DNA of 64,000 nucleotides, from contig JAMIFM010000025.1 of assembly GCA_035906255.1 (NCBI GenBank), positions 1 to 64,000 on the forward strand, given 5' to 3'. The translations under genes and the position numbers were made by a program. This DNA comes from SB11 sp035906255. Its GTDB lineage: Bacteria > Bacteroidota > Bacteroidia > UBA8524. The notes beneath the pieces are model-generated. The model ran no database searches. It saw only the letters and a list, made by a program, of their open reading frames with translations, and was not told the DNA's origin. Of this stretch, positions 45,928 through 54,224 are shown one piece after another (position 1 is the first letter of the stretch; every line of letters starts with the position of its first letter).

Positions 45928-46374
45928 ATGAAACTGAACTGGGGAACCGGAATAGTAATTGGCATGATGGCATTTATAGCTTTTATAGTAACCCTTGCCG
46001 CCAATATGATGAGCCACAAAGTTGATTTAGTGGCTAAAGATTACTACGAACAAGGTATAGAATACGAAAAACACATTGAACAAGTGAGAGCCGCCGATGC
46101 CTTTGGTGATGCCTTGCAGGTGAACGTAAACTATACCGCAAGCCAATTAGAAGTGGTATTTCCTAAAGAGATTGATGCTGCCAAAATGGTAGGGCAAGTT
46201 TATCTTTTTCGCCCTTCTGATGCAAAAGGTGATTTTACTGAAATATTGAAACCTAACACTGACAACAAGCAATTAATACCCCTGAGCAAAATGGCAAAAG
46301 GCAACTGGCGGGTAAAACTGCAATGGAAAATGGAAGGGAAAGAATACTTTTTTGAAAAAGAGGTAATCATTTAA
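45928..46374 (+). CDS. ccoH: FixH/CcoH family protein
   Basis: About 148 residues from the ATG at 45928; an upstream ATG at 45916 is also possible. One N-terminal transmembrane helix (I-V-I-G-M-M-A-F-I-A-F-I-V) is followed by V-D-L-V-A-K-D-Y-Y-E-Q-G-I-E-Y-E, the hallmark of FixH/CcoH, and a small beta-rich domain. CcoH is an assembly factor that stays close to cbb3 oxidase. Located between ccoG and the SafE-type gene. Confidence 0.9.
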   Translation: MKLNWGTGIVIGMMAFIAFIVTLAANMMSHKVDLVAKDYYEQGIEYEKHIEQVRAADAFGDALQVNVNYTASQLEVVFPKEIDAAKMVGQVYLFRPSDAKGDFTEILKPNTDNKQLIPLSKMAKGNWRVKLQWKMEGKEYFFEKEVII

Positions 46375-46400
46375 CGCAACAAAACTTAATTCCTGAAACC

Positions 46401-47105
46401 ATGCTATACCTCACCGCATTTATAACAGGATTATTGGGCAGTTTCCATTGTTTGGGCATGTGCGGGCCTATTGCACTCATTGCTCCCGTTGGGCAAAATC
46501 GTGGGCAATTTGTTGCAGGCAGGCTGGTGTATAACAGCGGCCGCATTTTTACCTATGCCACCATTGGTTTGTTGATAGGTGCCTTTGGGCAGGGGTTGCA
46601 ATTGGCTGGCATACAGCAATACATCTCAATTGTCACTGGCGTATTGTTATTACTATATGCCGTTATAAAAATAGCAGGCATCCGTTTATCCAAACAAAAC
46701 AATAAGGTAAGTGCTTATAGCTTGCGCATACAAAAACTGTTTTCGCAGTTTATTGCCAAACCCGGTCTAACAGCTCAGTTTGCAGTAGGAATAATAAACG
46801 GGTTGCTGCCTTGCGGGTTGGTGTATTTGGCACTTGCCGGAGCCGCAACAACCACCCACGCACTACAAGGCGCAGCTTTTATGGCCTTGTTTGGTTTGGG
46901 CACATTACCCATGATGTTGGCCGTATCATTTACCTCAAGGTGGGTAACACAAGGCGTGCGAACCGCCATTTTAAAAACTATCCCCTATTTTGTTGCAGTA
47001 GTAGCAGTGTTGTTCATAATCAGGGGAATGAACTTAGGAGTACCTTATCTAAGCCCTAAAATAAACACCCACAACCAAATGGAGTGCTGCGAAAAACCTC
47101 ATTAA
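46401..47105 (+). CDS. SafE/TauE-like membrane protein of the cco cluster
   Basis: A 234-residue protein with about six transmembrane helices of the DsbD-like 'sulfite exporter TauE/SafE' family (COG2836). The start L-L-G-S-F-H-C-L-G-M-C-G-P-I-A-L (residues 10-25) has the paired Cys typical of this subgroup, and L-L-P-C-G-L-V-Y near 133-140 is the matching second motif. Members encoded at the end of cco clusters are thought to help copper delivery or thiol redox steps in oxidase assembly; sulfite export is not implied. Confidence 0.87.
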   Translation: MLYLTAFITGLLGSFHCLGMCGPIALIAPVGQNRGQFVAGRLVYNSGRIFTYATIGLLIGAFGQGLQLAGIQQYISIVTGVLLLLYAVIKIAGIRLSKQNNKVSAYSLRIQKLFSQFIAKPGLTAQFAVGIINGLLPCGLVYLALAGAATTTHALQGAAFMALFGLGTLPMMLAVSFTSRWVTQGVRTAILKTIPYFVAVVAVLFIIRGMNLGVPYLSPKINTHNQMECCEKPH

Positions 47106-47133
47106 GTTGATTGTATTATAAATACAGTTATTC

Positions 47134-47177
47134 CTGATTTTCGTCATAGTTCTTGTTGCTGCGCCGATTGATTTTTG
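47134..47177 (+). promoter_or_regulatory. CRP/FNR-type operator and -7 box for the sensor-regulator pair
   Basis: TGAT-TTTC-GTCA (47135-47146) is centred 29.5 bp upstream of GATTTTTG (47170-47177), one mismatch from TAnnTTTG. The predicted start near 47182 is 21 bases before the kinase ATG. If the CRP/FNR protein encoded by the second gene binds here, the operon is autoregulated. Confidence 0.62.
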
Positions 47178-47202
47178 CAGATTAAATTTTCTGAAAAACC
47201 GT

Positions 47203-48450
47203 ATGTTTGGGCTAACATCCTACCATATTGAAAAAATGAACAATACCGAAGGGTTAGAAGCCCTGTTTGAATACGCCACCGAAGGGATATTAGTTACCAA
47301 TAGCGTAGGGGATATTATTAGGGTGAATCCTGCCACTGAACGGCTTTTTGGTTACGGTAAAGGAGAGCTTATAGGCAAACAGGTTGAAATACTGGTGCCT
47401 ATGAAGCACAGAAGTACACACATTACTAACCGCGAAAAATATTATCGCGTACCGCACTCCCGCGCTATGGGTAGGGGGCTTGATTTGTATGGCAGGCGTA
47501 AAGACAATAGTGAGTTTCCGTTAGAAATAAGCCTCAGCCCGTTTACATCGGGTGACGAAACCTTTGTGATTGCGTTTATTGTGGATATAACCCTGCGTAA
47601 AATAGCTGAGGATAAACTGAAAAATTACTCCATTGAATTGGAGAAACAGGTAGAAAACCGCACCATGATTTTGCGGGAAGCTATCAGTGAGTTAGAGAAA
47701 ACCAAAGAAGAATTACACGAGGCATTACAAAACGAGAAAAAGCTGAACGACCTCAAATCGAGGTTCGTATCATTGGTGTCGCATGAATTTCGCACCCCGC
47801 TGGCGGGCATATTATCTTCACTATCGCTGGTGCGTAAATACGGTGAGCTGAACGAACCCGAAAAGCAGGTGAAACACATTGCCCGCATTAAAGAAGCCGT
47901 AAACAGCCTTACCGATATTTTAAACGATATGCTTTCTATCAGCAAGTTAGAAGAAGGTAAAGTGATGATAAATCCTGAACGTGTTAACTTTAAAGAGTTT
48001 ACCGAGGATATTGTAAGTGATTTGCAGGCATTGGCTAAAGCAGATCAAAAAATTGTGTACACCCACACCGGCATAGATGAGTTTTTACTGGATAAGAAAA
48101 TAAAGCGGCATATACTTTTTAATCTTGTTTCAAATGCGCTGAAGTTTTCGCCCGAAGGGGCAGTAATATACGTTACCTCTGTAGCGGATGATGACGGACT
48201 AACACTGATGGTGAAAGATGAAGGTATAGGGATATCTCCCGAAGACCAAGTACACCTGTTTGAAAGGTTTTTCAGGGGGCATAACGTAACAAACATACAA
48301 GGCACAGGCCTTGGGCTTAATATTGTATTAAAATACGTTGAGATGCTGAACGGCACCATAAACGTTGACAGCGAACTGAACCAAGGCACTACCTTTATTA
48401 TAACATTCCCAAAACACACAGGCTATGAGCAAGAAAATACTGCTGATTGA
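47203..48450 (+). CDS. PAS-domain sensor histidine kinase
   Basis: A 415-residue soluble kinase without membrane helices; an ATG at 47236 is an alternative start. Residues ~15-130 are a PAS domain resembling that of FixL, including R-S-T-H at 70-73, where FixL has its haem-binding His, and G-R-R-K-D-N-S-E-F-P near 97-106. A coiled coil (~140-190) leads to the HisKA domain with S-H-E-F-R-T-P (His194), and the ATPase domain shows the N box near 310 and G-T-G-L-G-L near 372. It overlaps the regulator gene by 26 bases. Oxygen or redox sensing is inferred from context. Confidence 0.9.
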   Translation: MFGLTSYHIEKMNNTEGLEALFEYATEGILVTNSVGDIIRVNPATERLFGYGKGELIGKQVEILVPMKHRSTHITNREKYYRVPHSRAMGRGLDLYGRRKDNSEFPLEISLSPFTSGDETFVIAFIVDITLRKIAEDKLKNYSIELEKQVENRTMILREAISELEKTKEELHEALQNEKKLNDLKSRFVSLVSHEFRTPLAGILSSLSLVRKYGELNEPEKQVKHIARIKEAVNSLTDILNDMLSISKLEEGKVMINPERVNFKEFTEDIVSDLQALAKADQKIVYTHTGIDEFLLDKKIKRHILFNLVSNALKFSPEGAVIYVTSVADDDGLTLMVKDEGIGISPEDQVHLFERFFRGHNVTNIQGTGLGLNIVLKYVEMLNGTINVDSELNQGTTFIITFPKHTGYEQENTAD

Positions 48451-49486
48451 AGATAATGAACTGATAAGAGAAAATACCGCCGAAATATTGGAGTTGGCAG
48501 GTTATAATGCCGTTGTGGCCACAAACGGAAAAGAAGGGATTGAACTGGTGCACAAAGTAAAGCCCGACCTGATAATATGCGATATAATGATGCCTGTTTT
48601 AGACGGCTACGGGGTGCTGCATCTGCTCTCAAAAAACGAAGAAACAGCAGGAATACCTTTTATTTTTTTAACTGCTAAAGCTGAACGCAGCGATTTTAGG
48701 AAAGGTATGGAAATGGGGGCCGATGATTACCTGACTAAACCCTTTGATGATATTGAATTGCTAAGTGCAGTTGAAAGCAGGTTACGAAAAAGTGAGCTGC
48801 TGAAAAAAGAGTTTACTAAGAATATAGACGGGCTTACGGATTTTTTTACAACGGCAAGGGAATTTGAAGACTTAAAAAAATTGTCGGAAAATAAAGAGTT
48901 GCGTCGTTGTAAGAAAAAAGAAGTGATATATAACGAAGGGAACTACCCCAAGGGCATTTACTTTATCAACTCAGGAAAAGTTAAGGCATACCGCGCCAAC
49001 GAAGACGGTAAGGAGTTTATTACGGGTATGTTTGGCGAGGGGGATTTTTTTGGGTACTTGCCATTGCTTGAAGACAGCAAGTATGCAGATACTGCAACGG
49101 CTTTAGAAGATACAGAAGTGATATTGATACCCAAAGATGATTTTTTCTCGCTGCTTACCAATAATAGCGGGGTTGCCCGTAAATTTATCAAAATGCTTTC
49201 GGGCAGCCTACAAGAGAAAGAAGACCGTTTGCTTAAACTGGCCTATAACTCAGTGCGCAAGCGGGTGGCCGAGGCTTTAGTGGCAATTTATCAGCAATAC
49301 AACACAAGCAAAGAAGAAACCTTTAGTATTAATCTTTCGCGCGAAGACCTTGCCGGTATTGTGGGCACATCACAAGAAACAGCCATTCGCACACTTAGCG
49401 ATTTTAAGGACGAAAACCTGATAGCTATTAAGGCGGGTAAAATCGATATTCTGAATTTAGAGAAGCTGGCAGCATTAAAAAATTAA
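48425..49486 (+). CDS. response regulator fused to CRP/FNR-type DNA-binding protein
   Basis: A 353-residue fusion. Residues 1-120 are a receiver domain with E9-D10, phospho-acceptor D53 and K105. Residues ~150-270 form a cyclic-nucleotide-binding fold of the CRP/FNR family, and residues ~285-350 a winged HTH whose recognition helix reads S-Q-E-T-A-I-R-T-L, with the Glu and Arg that contact the TGA core in CRP and FNR. The Cys cluster of oxygen-sensing FNR is absent, so the signal likely enters through the receiver. Paired with the overlapping kinase gene. Confidence 0.92.
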   Translation: MSKKILLIEDNELIRENTAEILELAGYNAVVATNGKEGIELVHKVKPDLIICDIMMPVLDGYGVLHLLSKNEETAGIPFIFLTAKAERSDFRKGMEMGADDYLTKPFDDIELLSAVESRLRKSELLKKEFTKNIDGLTDFFTTAREFEDLKKLSENKELRRCKKKEVIYNEGNYPKGIYFINSGKVKAYRANEDGKEFITGMFGEGDFFGYLPLLEDSKYADTATALEDTEVILIPKDDFFSLLTNNSGVARKFIKMLSGSLQEKEDRLLKLAYNSVRKRVAEALVAIYQQYNTSKEETFSINLSREDLAGIVGTSQETAIRTLSDFKDENLIAIKAGKIDILNLEKLAALKN

Positions 49487-49525
49487 CCAACGAGGCAAAA
49501 GGTTGATTATTCTCAACCTTTGCGG

Positions 49526-49569
49526 CTGACTTTTATCATAGTTGGGTAGTTAAAGCCATTATAACTTTG
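49526..49569 (+). promoter_or_regulatory. CRP/FNR-type operator and -7 box before the 136-residue protein gene
   Basis: TGAC-TTTT-ATCA (49527-49538) is centred 29.5 bp upstream of the perfect box TAACTTTG (49562-49569). The predicted start near 49574 leaves about 69 bases before the ATG at 49643. Confidence 0.68.
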
Positions 49570-49642
49570 TATTGTAGCGCGACTATTGTGTGACGGAAAC
49601 CGTTTTTATCACACAAAGGGGTGCTACGTAAAGGGTACTAAA

Positions 49643-50053
49643 ATGGTAATTAATATTAACGACAACACACTAATAAAACACATAAAAGAGGAGTTTAACC
49701 TGTTATTCCCCTTTCTTAAAATTGAGTTTTTTAATAAATCCCATCAATTGGGCGAAGGGACTCCTAAACTTCAACTGACTGCTGATACAAAAACGTTAGG
49801 CGAGTGTAGAAATATGCACAATAACGGGGTGCTTGAAATTGACCCTATGATGGCAGTTGCTGATTTGGAACGGTCTTTTAAAGATGAGTATGGGTTAAAC
49901 ATTCAAGTATTCCGCAAATCAGGAAAAGTGTGGTTAGAAACTACCGTTACCGATAAGTGGAGTTTGAAAGAACAAAACTCTCAAGGTGAGTTGGTAACTC
50001 AGCACATGGCAAGACAAGAAGACCACAAACCTGTTGACGGCGAATATCAATAA
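49643..50053 (+). CDS. conserved small protein under the cco-type promoter
   Basis: About 136 residues from the ATG at 49643; a frame from 49586 adds 19 residues of unlikely composition and would leave a 12-base leader, so the shorter start is preferred. Cytosolic, no leader. Notable is an N-terminal V-I-N-I-N-D-N-T-L and a two-layer alpha/beta pattern (I-K-H-I-K-E-E-F-N-L-L-F-P-F-L-K-I-E-F, later L-N-I-Q-V-F-R-K-S-G-K-V-W-L). No enzymatic motif. The operator upstream ties it to the oxidase regulon. Function unknown. Confidence 0.72.
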   Translation: MVININDNTLIKHIKEEFNLLFPFLKIEFFNKSHQLGEGTPKLQLTADTKTLGECRNMHNNGVLEIDPMMAVADLERSFKDEYGLNIQVFRKSGKVWLETTVTDKWSLKEQNSQGELVTQHMARQEDHKPVDGEYQ

Positions 50054-50069
50054 GCAAAGCAAATAGAGC

Positions 50070-51866
50070 TTAACCTATCATAATGTGAGAGTTGGGATAC
50101 TTGAAGGCATTGGTTTCCACTTCTTTACTTAAGGCAAAAGCAAGGGTTAATATACCCACACGGCCTACAAACATGCTGATAATCAATACTATTTTGCTGG
50201 CATCTGATAATGAGGCTGTGATGCCTGTACTAAGCCCCACCGTTGCAAAAGCCGATACTTCTTCAAACAATAATCGTATTACAGGTACACCGGGGTCGGT
50301 AATGCTAAGTATAAACGTACAAACAAATACATACGTGGCCGAAAACACAAAAATGGCAAAAGCTTTATAAATCAAATCGTGCGAGATGGTGCGCCTGCCC
50401 AGTGTAATCATTTTTTTACCGCGTATTGTAGCCCACATCGAAGCAAAAATCACCACAAACGTACTGGTTTTTATACCACCTCCGGTTGAGCCTGATGAAG
50501 CACCCACAAACATCAGAAAGATGAATATAATCAGTATGGGTGTGCCTAAAATGCTCATATCAACCGTGTTAAAACCCGCTGTACGGGTAATAGTAGATTG
50601 AAACACCGACGCAACAACGGCTGGGAAAAACTCCATACCCTTGATAGCGTTATTCTTCTCTAAAAAGTAAAAGCAAACCGCGCCAAATACCACCAATGCA
50701 ATACTGGTGTAAAATGCAATTTGGGTACTTAGTTTCCATTTTTTCCAAGGCATTTTAAGGCGTTTCCGCAGGTTATCAACCTCAAACATATCGCGCATTG
50801 CAGGAAAACCTAACGAGCCAAAGAAAACGGTGGCAGCAACCACCAAGTGTAAAATGTACTTATCGCTAATACCCGGTTCGTATAAATTATTGGTAAATAG
50901 TGAAAAACCGGCATTACAAAAGGCTGAAATAGCATGGAAAATGGATGAAAAAACTTTATCGCCGCTTGTTTCAAACGGGTAATTATTCCAAAGCATATAC
51001 AAGCAAGTTGCCGATATAGCCTCAATAGCAATAGTATAAACAAATATTTTGCGGATAAGGCCGTATGAACCAATCAATGAATCGGTATCCAACATTTGCT
51101 GCAACGCATATTGGTGCTTAATACCCACCCCTTTTTTATAAAAAGTGGCAAAATAGGTGGCAAAAGTAATGATACCCAAGCCCCCTAATTGTATCAGCAT
51201 TAGGATAAGGATTTGACCTTTAAAGTTAAAATAGGTAGCCGTATCAGCCACCGTTAAACCTGTTACGCATGAGGCACTGGCCGAGGTAAAAAGCGCATCG
51301 ATAAAGCGCATACTTGTGCCTGTGGTATTGATTGAAGGAAGACATAAAAGCCCCGCGCCGCCCAAAATAAGTATCACAAACGACCATACGAACAGAGCAC
51401 CGGGTTTTAAGGGAATTTTACCAAAATCGCGGGTAGATTTTATAAACTCTATGATTACCAGAAGTATCAGGAAGAACTGGATAAAGAACGCATACTTGGT
51501 GCTCATAGGGTCGATACGCAAGTATGAAAACAGCGTGTTGATTATGGGGAACTCAAACACATAGTAACTGATACCGTCATAAATAACCAGTATCAGCAAA
51601 AATGCTTCCAGCCAGGTTTGCCGTAAAAAGGCTTTGGGCTGTTGGGCAATAATAATTTTTACGGTGTAGTTAAGAATGAAAACTAAGAAAAACAGCTTGT
51701 TAACCGTTAGCAAAAAATCGCGGGTTTCTTGCGGGTGCGGAAAACCGTGATAATACACTGTGGTACCTATTACCAGTATCGAAACCAATACCAATAATAC
51801 CCGCAAGATGTTTTGAATAAACTTGCGGTTTTCAAATATGAAATGCTTAACGGTATCTTTTACCAT
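50070..51866 (-). CDS. TrkH/KtrB family potassium uptake protein
   Basis: A 598-residue membrane protein. After an N-terminal extension with about four helices (residues ~15-145) it has the four M1-P-M2 repeats of the Trk/Ktr channel; filter-type segments are A-S-C-V-T-G-L near 195-201, A-F-C-N-A-G-F near 312, T-R-T-A-G-F near 420 and F-A-T-V-G-L-S-T-G near 536. The filter Gly is present in all four. The regulatory RCK partner (KtrA/TrkA) is not in the window. It takes up K+ driven by ion gradients. Confidence 0.9.
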   Translation of the reverse strand: MVKDTVKHFIFENRKFIQNILRVLLVLVSILVIGTTVYYHGFPHPQETRDFLLTVNKLFFLVFILNYTVKIIIAQQPKAFLRQTWLEAFLLILVIYDGISYYVFEFPIINTLFSYLRIDPMSTKYAFFIQFFLILLVIIEFIKSTRDFGKIPLKPGALFVWSFVILILGGAGLLCLPSINTTGTSMRFIDALFTSASASCVTGLTVADTATYFNFKGQILILMLIQLGGLGIITFATYFATFYKKGVGIKHQYALQQMLDTDSLIGSYGLIRKIFVYTIAIEAISATCLYMLWNNYPFETSGDKVFSSIFHAISAFCNAGFSLFTNNLYEPGISDKYILHLVVAATVFFGSLGFPAMRDMFEVDNLRKRLKMPWKKWKLSTQIAFYTSIALVVFGAVCFYFLEKNNAIKGMEFFPAVVASVFQSTITRTAGFNTVDMSILGTPILIIFIFLMFVGASSGSTGGGIKTSTFVVIFASMWATIRGKKMITLGRRTISHDLIYKAFAIFVFSATYVFVCTFILSITDPGVPVIRLLFEEVSAFATVGLSTGITASLSDASKIVLIISMFVGRVGILTLAFALSKEVETNAFKYPNSHIMIG

Positions 51867-51878
51867 TGTGGTAAAAAC

Positions 51879-52865
51879 TTAATTATAAAGTCTGATGGCT
51901 TCGTGCAGTAAAAGGTCTTTTTCAATCGGAACTACGCCTACTTTTTCGCATACCAATCCCCCTGCAATGTTCGCTAAAAAAGCGGTAGTTTTCATGTCGC
52001 TTCCCAAGGCCAAACAAAGAGCTGCCACACTCACAACCGTATCGCCTGCACCGCTCACATCAGCTATATTTCGTATGTGGGCAGGTATGTGGTAATAATC
52101 GGTATGGTTAGTTATCATCACTCCCAATTCGCTAAGTGTTACCATCACCATTGGGTTGTTTAGCAACTGCTTTAGTTGGGCAATTGCCTCTTTTAGCTTT
52201 GCAAGGTCTTTTAGGTTTTCATCCGTTTTTAAACCCTCCTTTATTTCTTTTAAATTGGGTTTAAACAATGTAGCCTGTTTATAATGGGCAAAATTTACCT
52301 TCTTAGGGTCAACAATAGTGGGAATATTATGCTGTTGAGCAAGTGAAATAATTTGCCCGATATTATCAGCAGTAAGTACGCCCTTGTCATAATCCTCAAA
52401 AATTACAACATCCATTTGTGGCAACAGCTCACCAATGGCTGAAACTAACAGGTTACTTTCAACAGTTGATACCGCTGAGGTTATCTCCTCATCAATGCGA
52501 AGCATTTGCGCATTATTGCCTATGATGCGGGTTTTAACAGTGGTGGGTCTGTGTGCCGATGCTACTAACCCTGTATGGTTAATGCCTGCTTGTGCAAACA
52601 GTTTTTTTATCTCATATCCGCCCTCATCATCACCAATTACAGAACATATATAAGGTTGCGCGCCCAATGCTTTTACATTAAGCGCCACATTGGCTGCGCC
52701 GCCCAAGCGTTGCTCTTTTCCTGTAACCGATACCACGGGCACAGGAGCTTCAGGCGATATGCGTTCTACCTTGCCCAATATATAGGCATCAATCATTACA
52801 TCGCCTACAATCAGAACCTTTAGGCGGTTAAAATCTTCAAACAGGCGGTTAAAATCAACACTCAT
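51879..52865 (-). CDS. heptose 7-phosphate kinase (RfaE1/HldE kinase domain)
   Basis: A 328-residue PfkB-fold sugar kinase. The N-terminal V-G-D-V-M-I-D-A-Y, the R-L-G-G-A-A-N-V-A-L-N substrate motif near 52-62, V-D-P-K-K near 187 and the catalytic D-V-S-G-A-G-D-T near 269-276 match the kinase part of RfaE/HldE. This phosphorylates heptose 7-phosphate for the lipopolysaccharide core. The adenylyltransferase half is missing, so it must be a separate gene. It overlaps the aminotransferase gene by 4 bases. Confidence 0.85.
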   Translation of the reverse strand: MSVDFNRLFEDFNRLKVLIVGDVMIDAYILGKVERISPEAPVPVVSVTGKEQRLGGAANVALNVKALGAQPYICSVIGDDEGGYEIKKLFAQAGINHTGLVASAHRPTTVKTRIIGNNAQMLRIDEEITSAVSTVESNLLVSAIGELLPQMDVVIFEDYDKGVLTADNIGQIISLAQQHNIPTIVDPKKVNFAHYKQATLFKPNLKEIKEGLKTDENLKDLAKLKEAIAQLKQLLNNPMVMVTLSELGVMITNHTDYYHIPAHIRNIADVSGAGDTVVSVAALCLALGSDMKTTAFLANIAGGLVCEKVGVVPIEKDLLLHEAIRLYN

Positions 52866-54058
52866 CTCAATTTGGCCAATGCTTGTTCAATTTTGGTAAA
52901 TGCTTCTTTCAAATCGGCTTCGCGGGTAGCATAAGAAAGGCGCAGGTTATTATTACTTCCGAAGGCTTCACCCGTAACAGTTGTTACGTGTGCGTGCTCC
53001 AAAATAAACATACTTAAATCGGTGGCAGTATTTATGGTAGTACCTTCATACTTTTTGCCGAAATAATCGCTTACTTCGGGGAAAACGTAAAAGGCACCTT
53101 CGGGTACGTTGCATTTGAAACCCGGTATATTCTTCATCAATTCCATTACCAAATTACGGCGGGTATGGAATGTGTTACACATTTGGCGGGTTGGCTCAAT
53201 AGATTGTGTAAGGGCTGCAATGGCAGCACGCTGCGCTATTGAGTTGGTGCCCGATGTAAACTGGCCTTGCAGTTTTTCGCAGGCGGCAGCAATAGGTTTT
53301 GGCGCCCCTATATAACCAATACGCCAGCCCGTCATGGCAAACGCTTTTGATACGCCGTTAACCACAATAGCACGATTGCGCAGGTTCTCAAAACCTGCAA
53401 GGGTTTCGTGTTTACCCACGTAGTTTATGTGTTCGTATATTTCATCGCTCACCACATACACCTGCGGATATTTATCCAACATGGTTGCTATGGCCTCCAT
53501 TTCAGTGCGGTTATAAACGCTGCCGCTGGGGTTACAGGGCGATGAAAACATTAACAACCTTGTTTTGGGGGTGATGTGAGCTTCAATTTGCTCAGCAGTT
53601 ACCTTAAAATCCTGCTCAATACCGGCATATACTATAACTGGCTTGCCACCTGCAAACTCAACCATCGATGAGTAGCTCACCCAAAATGGGGCGGGTATTA
53701 CCACCTCGTCGCCGGGGTTTACCACTGATAAAACCACATTCATCAGCGATTGCTTAGCTCCGGTAGAAACCACTACTTGGTCGGGCGTAAACGTTAAATT
53801 ATTCTCGCGGCTGAACTTGGAACACACCGCCTCACGGAGGTCGAGAAAACCTGCCACGGGGGTGTAGTGCGTATAATTATCGTGAATGGCTTGTATTGCT
53901 GCTTCTTTAATATGTTGGGGAGTATCAAAATCAGGCTCACCCAAACTAAGGTTAATTACCTTATGGCCTTTGGCGGCCAACTCGCGGCCAAGTTTGGCCA
54001 TGCCCAGCGTTTGCGATTCGGCAAACGAATTAACCCTGTCGGCTATTTGTAATGTCAT
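52862..54058 (-). CDS. pyridoxal phosphate-dependent aminotransferase (AspC-like)
   Basis: A 398-residue fold-type I aminotransferase of the aspartate aminotransferase Ib group. Visible are N-L-S-L-G-E-P-D-F near residues 35-43, the cofactor-binding S-T-G-A-K-Q near 98, N-P-S-G-S-V-Y near 175-181 and the cofactor Lys in G-V-S-K-A-F-A-M-T-G-W-R-I-G near 235-248. It transfers amino groups between aspartate or similar amino acids and 2-oxoglutarate. Coupled by a 4-base overlap to the heptose kinase gene, without an evident pathway link. Confidence 0.93.
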   Translation of the reverse strand: MTLQIADRVNSFAESQTLGMAKLGRELAAKGHKVINLSLGEPDFDTPQHIKEAAIQAIHDNYTHYTPVAGFLDLREAVCSKFSRENNLTFTPDQVVVSTGAKQSLMNVVLSVVNPGDEVVIPAPFWVSYSSMVEFAGGKPVIVYAGIEQDFKVTAEQIEAHITPKTRLLMFSSPCNPSGSVYNRTEMEAIATMLDKYPQVYVVSDEIYEHINYVGKHETLAGFENLRNRAIVVNGVSKAFAMTGWRIGYIGAPKPIAAACEKLQGQFTSGTNSIAQRAAIAALTQSIEPTRQMCNTFHTRRNLVMELMKNIPGFKCNVPEGAFYVFPEVSDYFGKKYEGTTINTATDLSMFILEHAHVTTVTGEAFGSNNNLRLSYATREADLKEAFTKIEQALAKLR

Positions 54059-54160
54059 CCGTCAATATCTAAAATGCGAATATATAGATTTTACGGGCTT
54101 GCGGTGCTTGAATTGCATAATTTTGATTAGGCCGTTGAAACGGCACTCGTTAAAAATTAA

Positions 54161-54193
54161 AAAGCGGGGCAACACTACATTGCCCCGCTCTTT
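54161..54193 (-). terminator. rho-independent terminator after the anti-sigma gene
   Basis: A 12-base stem (AAAGCGGGGCAA with TTGCCCCGCTCTTT) and 7-base loop, followed on the minus strand by a T-rich run. It lies about 30 bases after the stop of the anti-sigma gene and before the aminotransferase start. Confidence 0.85.
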
Positions 54194-54224
54194 GTTGTTC
54201 AGAAGAAACCGACAAAATCGGCTT

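Noticed and set aside
46401..47105. Sulfite exporter as the function of the TauE/SafE-like gene
   Set aside because: The paired Cys motifs and the location at the end of the cco cluster match the cytochrome-biogenesis subgroup; the exporter name is only a family label.
49498..49521. 9-bp hairpin after the fused regulator gene as a terminator
   Set aside because: The stem (AAAGGTTGA with TCAACCTTT) is good, but it is followed by GCGGC rather than a T run, so termination is not supported.
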